A stretch of DNA of 64,000 nucleotides from Cryptomeria japonica (lineage: Eukaryota; Streptophyta; Pinopsida; Cupressales; Cupressaceae). A model generated the notes under the pieces. The model was given only the letters and a program-made list of their open reading frames with translations. It was not told where the DNA came from and did not search any database. A program made the position numbers and the translations under genes. Position 1 is the first letter of the stretch; every line of letters starts with the position of its first letter. Positions 12,401 to 22,209 of the stretch are shown here, one piece after another. Location: positions 63,236,614 to 63,300,613 of the forward strand of contig NC_081408.1 of assembly GCF_030272615.1 (NCBI RefSeq), read 5' to 3'.

Positions 12401-13065
12401 TAATCAAAGAAAAAATCAAAATTAAAATTAGTTAATTACATAGTGCAAACTATATCAAATAAATGAAAAATTTAATGATGTGCACAAATGGGGAATTAAT
12501 TCACCCAGGGCTCATTTTTTGGGCAAAATATGAAGTGTTATATGTTTTCGGAAAGCTCTCAGAATGAGGAATCCAACTAGCTAGTTAATTTCAACAAATG
12601 TGGGATACTTCGAGAGAAATTTTGATGGGAATGAAATTCAGTTAGAGAAGAGACACTTGGGAATTTTAGTTGCAGATTTGATTTTCTTCCCTCTCCTTAT
12701 TATTCCCAATTCTTCTCAATTGTAGGGGTTCCATTTTTTGAGAGATTTTCTCCAAGGGAGAAATCCAAAATTGTAGGTTCCAGCGATGGCATCTTTTTAT
12801 CAATGCAAATGACAGTGTGTTCTTCTATATTTTTAGTGTTGTCTTTGTTGTAGGTTGAGTTTCAGTTTGCAGGTTCACACATATGCAAGGCATGTGTGAG
12901 TTTCCATAAAATTGTCTCCGAAATGTACTTAGATTCATATAATTTCATATTATCAAGGATAATTTGGGTTGTCTCTTTTAGATTCCTCTAAGAGTGTAAT
13001 GTTGTCTTTTGGGTATTCTTCAAGGAAGGATTTAAATCCTAAAACACAACATTAATGATTTTGAA

Positions 13066-13115
<50 letters not shown>

Positions 13116-13633
13116 TTTTGTGACAGAGAAAAGGATTGTATTAATGTAAGGCATTGATACATGAAAATTTAATGTTAAAAAGAACTTGCATTTGAGATTT
13201 CTCTTCCAGTTTCATGCATGACTCTGTGGGCTGGATAAGACACTAGTCTCTTGTAATATTGAAAGGTTGTCAGAACACCATTTAAAAATCCATAATCAGA
13301 ATATCTTTTATATTTTATGTTATGTGGAAGTCTCCCTCCATTTCATGATTCAAAAAATGTTGAGTTGCAAGTGTGGATCTAGCCCATCTACAATTACCTC
13401 TTAGTGTTTGAACCTTTTGAGATCCATCTGCTTTTGATTGATGCGGTCTTGTATGTAATAGATCTGATTAAATGCATCAAAGGTACACCCGCCTAGGTTT
13501 TGCAGAGCCTGAAGAGTAGAAGGATTCATATCCTTGTCATGTTGTCCAAGCCCTAAGGTTCTTCATAGATTCAAATGGCTACTTCATAGATCAATTGCAG
13601 GTATACTTGGGTTATCACTTTTGGTGAACAACA
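9479..13633 (+). repeat. Right (3') LTR of the giant-LTR element
   Basis: 4155 bp, TG at 9479 to CA at 13633, followed by AGATC. Pairs with 1373-5554. Contains an expanded TA dinucleotide run at about 13069-13112, twice as long as in the left copy. Confidence 0.88.
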
Positions 13634-14913
13634 AGATCTTCACAATAGTTAGTTCAATATGTTTTATATACAGGCATAAAACATAGAACTATCATATGCT
13701 CAATAGGTAATAACAAAGCATCACACATGACACACATTATTTTCACGTGGAAACCCAACTAGAAAAAACCACAGTGGGGATGAATACCCACAAGTTGCTT
13801 TCTAAACTCTTTAGAAGTTTGCTCTGTTAGGAGCCTTGTCCAGTTAAAGATATTACAATAGGTTATGCTAGGAACTGATCCTGTTAGGGATCACTCGATT
13901 AAGGGATAGCTATAGTACCTGGTTAAGGGTTAAACCCGGTTATTGTTACCTTGTTAGAGGATTTCAAGAACTCAACAGCTAAAGGATCTCTAGAGCTCTA
14001 TAGCTTCCCAGAACTCATTAACTTCGAGTTACCCTGTTAAGGGATTTGAATCAAGCCGCTTAAAGCTACCCTATTAAGGGATTTGTATCAAGCTGGTCAA
14101 GGCTACCCTGTTAAGGGATTTCACAACTGTTGAAGTGGTTAAAGATCAACAGGAATTACAATGATCTGGTAACAACACTCAATGCTAATGCAGATCCATT
14201 TTGGCTTCCCTTCACCTTCTGCACATTCACTTTGTAGGTATCTCTTCTCTCCTTTGGTCTGGCAAGAATCATGTATCACTTCCCTTGGATACACACACAC
14301 AAATTTTGCCAACAACCTTAGAAAGTAACACAACATTGACCTTATAGGAAACAGACAGGTTGGTAGCAAAAACCCTAAACCCTAAACCTGTTAGGTTAAG
14401 TAATTCAAGCGGTTCAATCCTGACTGTTGAATCATACTACATTAAATGCAAAAATCTTGAATCAATCTCAAGACATTCTTCATCGTCCATTATCCACCAA
14501 TTTCATAGCGGCTGATAACCCATCACGCATTATCACCGTTTGACAAACTTCACACATTCCCGAGGTAGATAGGAATAGTCTTCTTCATGCAAGATCCTTC
14601 ATGCACACAGGGCTTATGTGGCAACACGATCTGTTCTTCATTATACTGCTAACTCATCACACAAAGATCACCGATTGAGTCACACAGCCTTGAGGTACTC
14701 CAACTGGAAATCCTGAAGTGGAAACTACCTACCAACCGGTAGTCACACAGTGCTTTTATGTGCCGGTTCCTATAACTACATGTCGGTTTACCTTGAGCAA
14801 ATACACTGCTTCACTTTGGCATATATATCGGTTCACACATATGCCAGTTCTCTCTTCTCACATATAACATATGCTGGTTCACTTCATATCACATATTGAC
14901 ATCAATGACAACA
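13634..14913 (-). repeat. Copia-1 5' LTR, distal segment
   Basis: Resumes the LTR broken at 1372 (13634-13638 is the duplicated AGATC). Contains copia-LTR hallmarks shared with other elements here: a GTGGAAACCC...GGAAAAACCAC block near 13757 and repeated CCGGTT motifs. Ends CAATGACAACA at 14913, i.e. TGTTGTCATTG at the minus-strand LTR start. A two-unit plant telomere-like run (CCCTAAA) is at about 14371-14388. Confidence 0.7.
14030..14120. repeat. 37-bp tandem repeat with hairpin core, in Copia-1 LTR
   Basis: Two full 37-bp units (14030-14066, 14067-14103) and a partial third. Each holds CCCTGTTAAGGG or CCCTATTAAGGG, whose ends are self-complementary. Confidence 0.75.
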
Positions 14914-15640
14914 TACAATATCATTATGTCCTTATATCGGTTCACATAATGCCAGCACTGAGTCTTAGGAGTATTTTTACCTTCATACATGTTTCTCTTT
15001 GTACCGAAAGATTCACCTTCCTCAAATGTAGAGTATCCTAGTCCAGTTCTATCACTTATCATCCTTTGAGATTGGATCTATTCATCAAGCATAGAGGAAC
15101 TCTTGTTGAATTTTTCAAGCTTCTAATTAGCCTCAACAAGTTCCTTTGTAAGATCTTCATTTCTTTTTATGAGGGTCTCTCTAAGAGACATTTCCATTTC
15201 AAGATCTAATTGTGTTCCTTATTTTTCTTCTTAGTACTCATGCCAATGTTCATACGAAGTTACATTTTCCTACTTAGTCTTAAAAATTCATGCTCTTTTT
15301 CATTGATCTAGTCTTCAACAGTCCTCCTTGCTTCAAGTTCTTGACTCATTCAAATGGTAAGGTCTTCTATCTCTCTCCTCAAGTTAGCCTTCTGAACATT
15401 CAATTTCTCCACTTCTTCAACTAATGCATCTATGTTTTCCTCATCAAAAGAGATCCTTTTAGAGACCTATAAATTATTCTGCAAGTTCTTTCCTTTTAAC
15501 AACTGAGTATTTATATTTTCCCATCAATGTTTCTAGCTCTTCCTTAGTTTCTACAAGTTCCCTAGCCATCTCCCTATAGATCATTCCTTCCCCCATATCT
15601 GCCTTAGGGATCCCTTCCAAGTAGTTAAGCCTTAAGGAAG
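14914..15640 (-). pseudogene. Copia-3 ORF1: coiled-coil gag-like protein, N-terminal half
   Basis: Minus-strand coding remnant recovered by following open stretches across stops and frameshifts. The longest clean piece is 15474-15677 (REMARELVETKEELETL). It continues as EENIDALVEEVEKLNVQKAN and further heptad-rich segments, then a GLGYSTFEEGESFGTK segment. That order parallels ORF1 of Copia-4 (coiled coil, then GFEVGESSGT, then zinc knuckles). The remnant stops at a degenerate first knuckle (CWHYVNRY) where Copia-1 inserted. Probably an RNA-binding capsid-like protein of the same family type. No intact reading frame. Confidence 0.55.
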
Positions 15641-15643
15641 TTA

Positions 15644-15655
15644 GGCTCTGATGCC
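15644..15655 (-). other. Degenerate initiator-Met primer binding site, Copia-3
   Basis: Minus strand reads GGCATCAGAGCC, one transition from the initiator-Met type seen in the other copia elements here. Confidence 0.6.
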
Positions 15656-15699
15656 TATTCATAAACTTATAAGGCACTAAGAGGGGGGGCGCTGGAATC
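15656..15699 (-). repeat. Copia-3 5' LTR, first 44 bases
   Basis: Short LTR end with the G-run (AGGGGGGG) typical of these LTRs, cut by Copia-2. GAATC at 15695-15699 is repeated at 23260-23264 as the Copia-2 target duplication. Confidence 0.6.
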
Positions 15700-16766
15700 T
15701 ATTCGATCCCAGAGACAACTGAGAGGGGGGGGGGTAAATTAATTGTCAAATAAATTCAATCCAAAAAAAACTTAAGAGAACTTAATGCTTAATACCGATA
15801 AACCAACCTTTATGCCGGTAGATAGTTTATCAGTTAATTGCAGTACCAGTAAAGATTAATGCATGAAACAGAAAGACAATAATATCCACAACACATAACA
15901 CCAATGTTTGTATGTGGAAACCATGTAAGGGGAAAAACCACGATGGGAAACCTTACCCACAATTAGATGATACTACTATAGATAGTATGTGTATACAAAT
16001 GGGGTTTGCACATGCAGAAAGGCCAAACGCCTAGAGCTCACTGCTCAATCACAAATAGGAGTTACACTGACTAAAATTGGATGGTTAAATCCAATAATGA
16101 TCAACTATTCAAAATAAAATCTTCATATGCTGGATTCAGTATTGGTTCAGTTTTGATATGCCTTTACAAAAACCTTGCTTCACCTTTAAATGATGTCCGC
16201 ATGTATAGCTCTACTTATTCTTGCAGATACCTTCTTACAATTCCTTTTCCCAATCGCATACCAATCTTACAAATAAGATCTTACATATATACCATAACCT
16301 AAGACCAATTTTAGTAGGTCAGCTCTAAAAGATATTACAATAAAACAATTACAATTAAATCAATAACCGATGCAAAATCTGATTCAACATGTCGGCTTAA
16401 TGCATTTACAACAATAATAAATCATCTCCATAGTGTGTCGTGATGATCTGGAATAGTTAAGCCCATCGGTGCATAACCTGGACCTATTTGTCGATAACAA
16501 CAAATATGCAAATACGAATATACCAATGAACAAATCTCCAAGACAAAGTGTCCAAATGATGTCTTCAACATAACCAAGTGTTTTTCATGTTATTCCAAGT
16601 GCCAGTGAACAATATATCCTACCAGTGTACCAGATACCAGTGACTGTGCATAAGTCACTTGCTTGCCGCTGAACATTGCCAATTCTCCAAAGTGCCAGAG
16701 TTGATAAGTGTTAATAGGTATTGACATCAATGACAAAGCCATATCAATATAAGAAAAATACCAACA
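15700..16766 (-). repeat. Copia-2 3' LTR
   Basis: Plus orientation starts TATTCGATCC (decayed TG) and ends AAATACCAACA, i.e. TGTTGGTATTT on the minus strand. Matches 22210-23259 throughout, including the G-run and the GTGGAAACC...GGGAAACCTTACCCAC block. Confidence 0.88.
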
Positions 16767-17155
16767 ATCTCCCCCTTTTGCATTGATGGCAACACAAGAT
16801 GGAAAAACCATCAAAGTGCCAAATACCAAAAACCAACAATCTCCCAAAAGAGATCATAACCAAAAATCAAAATTCAGATACAGAGAGTAATCAATAACAA
16901 TCTCTCAACCCGAGAGTAACATGTGTTTTCTCTATGTTTTTCCATATCAATCTCTCTCCTTTTGACATCGAATGCCAAAGTTACTACAAAACCAAGTTCA
17001 AATACAAAATACCAACCAATTCAGTATTGCAACTACTCCCCCTGAGAAGTAGTTGGCATCATCAAAGCCAGAATAAAAGATTTTTCTGTTAATTATGTCA
17101 GTTGATGACAAACATCAATTGTCTAAGTCTCTACCAATGGGGGTATGACCCCAAG
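16767..17155 (-). other. Copia-2 3' untranslated region with repeated polypurine tracts
   Basis: On the minus strand the tract next to the LTR is AAAAGGGGGAGAT (complement of 16767-16779). Two more purine tracts lie upstream: near 16950-16965 (AAAAGGAGAGAGA) and near 17033-17045 (CAGGGGGAGTAG). Multiple tracts are a known Sirevirus feature. No gene. Confidence 0.7.
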
Positions 17156-17700
17156 CTAAGCTCTGAGATATTCAAAAGTCTCCTTAGGCAAAGGCTTAGT
17201 GAAAATATCTGCAATCTGCTCTTTAGTATTCACATAAACTAGTTTTACTTCTTTTTCTTCAACATTCTCTTTCAGAAAATTCAATTTGATAGAAACATGT
17301 TTAGTTTTAGAATGTAGTACTAGATTCTTAGATATATCAATTGATGTAGTATTATCACAATAGATAGTTATAGGTTCCTTGCATTGTACCTTTATGTCCT
17401 TCAACATTTTCTTAAGCCATAATACCTATATACAATTAGCTGTTGCTGCAACATATTTTGATTCTGTTGTTGATAAAGATGTGCAACTTTGTTTCTTACT
17501 CAACCAAGAAATTAATCTGCTACCAAGAAAAAATGCTTTATTGGTGGTTCTTTTTTTGTCATCCACATCTCTTGTCCAATTTGCATCTGTGTATGCACAT
17601 AATTCAAAGTTTTCATCTCCAGGATACCATAAACAAAGATTTGTAGTGCCTTGTAAGTACCGGAAAATCCCTTTTACTGTCGATTCATGATTTTCTTAAG
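17156..17700 (-). pseudogene. Copia-2 RNaseH domain, broken
   Basis: Minus-strand remnant of the copia RNaseH that degrades RNA of the RNA:DNA hybrid. Visible motifs in order: AYTDANW with the first acidic residue, STTESKYVA with the Glu, IYCDNTTSI with the next Asp, HSKTKHVSIK, and the C-terminal TKEQIADIFTKPLP. The clean piece 17156-17407 holds the last three. A TAG near 17425 stands where related copies encode Gln. Length and motif order match the copia family. Not functional as read. Confidence 0.82.
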
Positions 17701-18600
17701 GAGTACTCTGAAATCTTGAAACAATATAGACTACATTCACGATATCAAGTCTTGTTTGTTTCAAATACAGTAAACCCCCTATCATAGATTTGTACCTAGT
17801 CGGATTAACAGGTGTAGATTTGTCCCTTAGTGATAATTTGTCATTTGTAGTCATAGGTGTGTTTACCGGTTTAGAGTTTTCCATACCAAATCTCTTTAGT
17901 AACTCCTTCAAGTACTTGGATTGACTCAAGAATATACCTTTATCAGTCTAAGAAATCTACAATCCTAAAAAGAATTTTATCTCTCCAATCATAGACATTT
18001 CAAATTCTTGTTGCATTTCAATAGAAAAGTCTTTACATAATCTATTTTCTCCTCCAAAGATTATATCGTCAACAAAAACTTCTATAAACAAGATGTCATC
18101 TTTAGTAGCTTTATAGTATAAGTTGTTGTCAACATTACCTTTAGAAAAAACAATCTTCAAATGATATTTATCCAATCTTGCATACCAAGCTCTTAAAGCT
18201 TTCTTCAACCCATACAAAGCTTTTCTTAACCTACAAACCCTATCTTTGTTATTTGTCCAAGAAAATCCATCAAGTTGTTCAATGTAAACTTCTTCTTCAA
18301 GATCTCCATTAAAAAATGCACATTTAATATTCATTTGATATACTTTGTAGTTCTTGTGTGCTGCAAAAGCCAAGAATAATCTGACTACCTCAAGTCTAGC
18401 TATTGGTGCAAAGGTTTCATTATAATCAATTCCTTCTTTCTGAGAATATCCCTTACACACTAGTCTTGCTTTATTTTTTATTACCTTACCATCTTCATTA
18501 AGTTTGTTTTTGAATACCCATTTTGTTCCAATCACATTTTTGTCTTTAGGTCGAGGAACTAATATCCATGTGTTATTCTTCTCAATTTGTTCTAATTCCT
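17701..18600 (-). pseudogene. Copia-2 reverse transcriptase, broken
   Basis: Open pieces 17957-18535 and 17696-17929 together cover the copia RT (RVT_2). Seen in order: TKWVFKNKLNEDG, ARLVCKGYSQKEGIDYNETFAPIAR, YQMNIKCAFFNG, ALYGLKKALRAWY, VFVDDIIFGG and FFLGL, then the thumb segment SQSKYLKELLKRFGM and RYKSMIGGLLYL. The first catalytic Asp of the usual QMDVKxAF motif is Asn here (MNIKCAF), while the DD pair of FVDDI is kept. A stop follows LGL. Either the change or the stops would inactivate it. Confidence 0.88.
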
Positions 18601-19158
18601 TTCCATAGCTTTAATCCAGTACTTATCTTCACATTCCTTATTAATTGATGATGGTTCAATTTGATAAATAAGACATACCTCTTCATTTTCCATTCTTCCT
18701 CTTGTCATAACTCCTTGATACTTATTCCCAATTATCTGTTTTTTTTGAGTGATTCAATCTTACATACCGAGGTGTCTTCCTTTGCCGCAATTCCTCTGTT
18801 ATAGTGAAATTTTCAAATGATACTGGTGTAACTGGATCTTCATTTTGTACTGGTGGGTACAATATAGGTTCATTTGTCAGTGTCTCTATTGTCGGTTCAG
18901 AGTCTATATACCTTGAAGTTCCTCTAAACTATTCATCAATCTTCACATTTGTACTCTCAATAATTTTCTATAATTGTTTGTTAAAACATCTATATGCTTT
19001 CCTTTTAGATGAATAACCAAGAAATATTTCTTCATCACTTCTAGGATCAAATTTGACAATATACTCATCTCTTCTAATATAGCATTTACTTCCAAATATT
19101 CTAAAATATTTAAGAGTAGGAGTAATACCAAACCATAGTTCATGAGGTGTCTTACCAG
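18601..19158 (-). pseudogene. Copia-2 integrase C-terminal and linker region
   Basis: Continuation of the integrase on the far side of the hAT-like insertion. Encodes the typical copia segment ending the integrase (TPHELWFG, then FGSKCYIRRDEYIVKFDPRSDEEIFLGYSSKRKAYR, read across a frame change), followed by a variable acidic linker leading to RT. Homologous to 38868-39290 in Copia-5. Frameshifts and stops are present. Confidence 0.7.
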
Positions 19159-20022
19159 CAGTGATTTTTTTAGTGGCTAATATTTGCCAATTGGCTATTT
19201 TTTAAAATTTGGAAATCAAAATTTGGCTAATAGTTCAAGTTTTAAGGTAACCTATATAGCCACATTTTTACAAAATTTTATTTCAGTCTTATTTAAATCG
19301 ACAGAGAATTTATTTTATTAAATTTTTTAACTCAAAGATTCACCAAAATATTTGATACATGGTTGGATCAAAATCACCAAAAATTTATTATTTATTGTAA
19401 AAAAATAAATTAATTTGCCAATAATACATCATAATTATTAGTTACTTTTGGGTTCTACCAGCCATCTTTAGTTGCCACCACTGATTAAAAATATAATCTA
19501 ATGACCATCATTGCATTCCATGAGGTAAACTGTACCTACAAGTTGTAATGTTCATGGGAGTTGAGTTTCTTTTCAATTGTTGGCCTCAATGGAAATCAAT
19601 GGTATAAAAACAAATTTGGTCCCCATGAGTATTACAAATTTTAAGTACATTTTATATAATGAAATACAAAGACGGTTATTAGATTAATTTAAATTAATGC
19701 TAGTAACTAAATAAATTAGTGTTTACCCTTTAAACTCATTAATGATTTCTGCCTTAAGCATTAAGTTTTCTATAAGAATTTATTTTTTTAAATGAAATTA
19801 TTTGCAATAGTAATTAATGCATACTTGTGTTATTTTCTAATAATCGCCAAGATTTTCTACCAAAAAAATTTGATCTAAAAAAATTTCCAAATAAAAATAA
19901 TATTTTTCTATTAAAAAATGAAAGATTCGCCAATAAAAATTATTATTTTTATCCCAAATAAATAAAATGGCGCCAATATTTTATACCTTTCTTTGAGGGG
20001 GTTTTTTTTAAAGTTATCATTG
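19159..20022. mobile_element. hAT-like non-autonomous DNA transposon (MITE-sized) inside Copia-2 integrase
   Basis: 864 bp, strongly AT-rich, without coding capacity, absent from the homologous integrase of Copia-5. The ends read CAGTGAT and, inverted, CAATGAT, fitting the hAT terminal consensus YARNG at both sides. Flanking 8-mers CTTACCAG (19151-19158) and TTTACCAT (20023-20030) agree at the six central bases, consistent with an 8-bp hAT duplication after decay. Removing the element and one 8-mer restores the alignment with the integrase of Copia-5. Confidence 0.7.
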
Positions 20023-20770
20023 TTTACCATTTTCTCCTTTGATCTGAACTTTTTTTTAATGTATAGATTGCTATACTTACTGCCTCTCTCCAATATACAT
20101 GCGGTAGATTTGCTTCTGATAACATACTTCTAGCTGCATCCAAGAAAGTTTTGTTTTTCCTTTCTACAACTCCATTCTGTTGTGGTGTTTGGGGTGCTGA
20201 TAGTTGTCTTCTGATTCCATTCACTACACAAAATGTATTAAATTCCTTAGATGTAAATTGACCTCCTTGATCTGATCTCAAAAATTTGATTTTCTTACCA
20301 GTTTCATTTTCTACAATTTCTTTGAATAGTTTGAATTTCCCAAGTGCTTCTGATTTTTCTTTGAGAAAAGTAACCCAACATATTCTAGAGTAGTCATCAA
20401 TGATTAGCATGAAATATCTATCACCTTGTAAGCTTTTAGTTCTAACTGGACCACATAAATCGGTGTGAATTAAGTCAAGAGCATTATTGGATTTTTCTGG
20501 AATACTTTTAAAAGATGCTCTAACTTGTTTTCCAAATTGACATTCCTTACATACCGGATTGTGAGGTTTGACAATCTTAGGTAAATTTCTAACTGCCTTA
20601 GTAGTACTGATTTTCACAATGCAATCAAAATTTACATGACAGAGTCTCTTATGCCATAGCCAACTGTCATCAATATGTGCAATCAAGCATGTCTTTTCAT
20701 TGTTTTGCAAATGAAAGATGTTACCACTAGTTTGATTACCGGTTGCAATTTCCAAACCAGTTTTGTTCAT
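20023..20770 (-). pseudogene. Copia-2 integrase, zinc-binding and catalytic core
   Basis: Minus strand. The HHCC-type region (WLWHKRLCHVNF ... CKECQFGK) comes first, then the DDE core: HTDLCGP (first Asp), RSDQGGQF (second Asp) and QNGVVERKNK (Glu), so all three catalytic residues are visible. This enzyme inserts the cDNA copy into the genome. The frame is continuous with gag-pro across one TAG at 20801-20803, where Copia-5 has a Gln codon. The C-terminal part is displaced by the hAT-like element, and the reading frame runs into it. Confidence 0.88.
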
Positions 20771-21130
20771 AATTTTGCATTTTCCATTCTTGAATTGTAA
20801 CTAAAATCCTTTTTCAACTAATTGACCAACACTCAAAAGATTATGCTTTAAGCCTTCTACATGGTAAACATTGTCAGTATTATGCTTACCATCAAGAGAT
20901 ATGGTACCTTTTCCTTTGATCAAACAAGCTTTATCATCTCCAAATCTTACTAGACCTCCATTATATTCCTGAAAGGTCAAGAATTTACCTTTATCACCAA
21001 TCATGTGATGTGAACATCCTGAATCAATGATCCATTCATCTTTAACTTCAATTTTAGCTACCAGGGCTTGCTCTACCAGTTGAACAGTAGGTGTCAGTTG
21101 ATCTTTTGTTATAGCAACAAAGACACATCC
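20771..21130 (-). pseudogene. Copia-2 aspartic protease
   Basis: Contains EWIIDSGCSHHMIGD with the catalytic DSG, then FLTFQEYNGGLVRFGDDK and LKHNLLSVGQLVEKGF. This is the copia gag-pre-integrase protease module, which cleaves the polyprotein. It is part of the same minus-strand frame as gag (20801-22027). A TAG at 20801 separates it from the integrase. Confidence 0.85.
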
Positions 21131-22151
21131 ATTGTCTGTCGGATCCTCATCAGAATCATCAGTGACTCCTTCATCAGCAAGATAACAAGCTTTATCTTTA
21201 TTCTTCTTAAATTTGTATCTTTGATATTTAGGGTTAGGCTTGTATGTTCTTCTAGCTTCTTCTCTCAATCTACCATGTCTATCAAGGCATCTTGAATCCA
21301 TATCACCAATCTTATTATAGTTATAACATTTAAAGGATGATTTACCTTCATACTTACTTCCAACTGGACCTTTAGGCATTTTCCTTGCAAATAGTGCTTC
21401 AAGTTCTTCAAGTTCTTCATTTTCTCTCCTGCTTTCTTCAAGTTCTCTTCGATAAAAGGCTTTCCAGTCAGATTTGTCAAATGATGGTGTAGATGATGTT
21501 GATGCCTTAAACACTAAATCTATCTTTATAGTAGCAACATAACCAAATTCATCTATTTCAAAAGCTAAAAGTTTTCCAATCAATGTATCTCTAGTTACTG
21601 ATGTATTATGCATTCTTCTTAACTCATTTATAGTAGTAACTTTCATTTTGTATGCTAGTGGCAATCCTCTTAAAACTTTTGAAACAATTTCATCTTCACT
21701 TAAGGTTCCTCCACAACATTTCATACCCAAAAAAATTTCATTTACTCTTTCCATAAAAGGAAAAATCCTTTTATCTTCTTCCATTTTCAGATTTTCATAC
21801 TTGACCTGGAAGCTTTCAAGTTTTAAAATTTTGACCGTGGAATCTCCTTCATTCAATGTTTCCAAATGATTCCAAATAGCTTTAGTAGTAGACCTATCTG
21901 ATAATCCTATAATTTGTTGATCTGATAATGCACTCAAAAGGGCTTCCCTTGCTTTGCAATCATTTTCTTCATCTTTTCCTAAGGTAGGTGGATTAGGCTG
22001 ATCGTGGAGTAGGAGCAATATAACCATTCTTTGTAACTTCCTAGATGTCCTTTCTAATGCAATTCAGATGTGTCTCCATTATGATCTTCCATATACCATA
22101 GTTGGTTCCATCAAGTTTTGGACTGTCCTTCCTGAAATAGTTAGTAGACAT
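21131..22151 (-). pseudogene. Copia-2 gag
   Basis: The homologous start is ATG at 22151 (MSTNYFRKDSPKLDGTNYGIW), 44 bases inside the primer site. A TAG follows after about 34 codons, and a one-base insertion near 22008 shifts the frame; the long open piece then runs from 22027. Gag pattern: LSALSDQQIIGL, IWNHLETLNEGD, KVLRGLPLAYKMKV. The zinc knuckle near 21284-21331 is degenerate: CYNYNKIGDMDSRC has lost the second Cys and the His that Copia-5 keeps (CFNCNKVGHMASRC). RNA packaging would therefore be lost. Confidence 0.85.
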
Positions 22152-22194
22152 TGGATCTCCTCAAGCTATTAAACTTTTGCATAAAAGAGGATTA

Positions 22195-22207
22195 GGCTCT
22201 GATACCA
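22195..22207 (-). other. Primer binding site (initiator tRNA-Met), Copia-2
   Basis: Minus strand TGGTATCAGAGCC, two bases from the 5' LTR. Confidence 0.85.
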
Positions 22208-22209
22208 AT

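Larger units (their letters stand above)
1373..13633 (+). mobile_element. Giant-LTR, gag-only retrotransposon (TR-GAG/LARD type, Ty3/gypsy-like)
   Basis: A complete 12,261-bp element. Two direct repeats of about 4.2 kb (1373-5554 and 9479-13633) flank a 3.9-kb internal region. The 5-bp duplication AGATC is at 1368-1372 and 13634-13638. The right LTR begins TGTTGGGACTC and ends CA; the left copy has TA and GA at these points, i.e. decayed termini. A tRNA-Arg-type primer site follows the left LTR. The only coding capacity is a gag-like ORF and an in-frame downstream extension; no protease, RT, RNaseH or integrase is seen. Very long LTRs and this primer type are known from the Ogre/Tat branch of Ty3/gypsy; membership is inferred. 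Mobilisation would need pol in trans. Confidence 0.85.
1..14913 (-). mobile_element. Copia-1: Ty1/copia LTR retrotransposon, 5' part only, split by a nested element
   Basis: Minus-strand copia element cut by the window start. Reading leftward from its 5' LTR: LTR, initiator-Met primer site, gag with one zinc knuckle, then the first residues of the protease. The 5' LTR is in two pieces (1106-1372 and 13639-14913, about 1.54 kb together) because the giant-LTR element at 1373-13633 inserted into it. Its right LTR end (ACAACA at 14913) abuts the gag-like coding remnant of Copia-3, so Copia-1 itself inserted into Copia-3. Pol and the 3' LTR lie outside the window. Confidence 0.8.

Noticed and set aside
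19911-20093. 60-codon minus ORF crossing the hAT-like/integrase junction
   Set aside because: Chance fusion of AT-rich transposon sequence with integrase in another frame.
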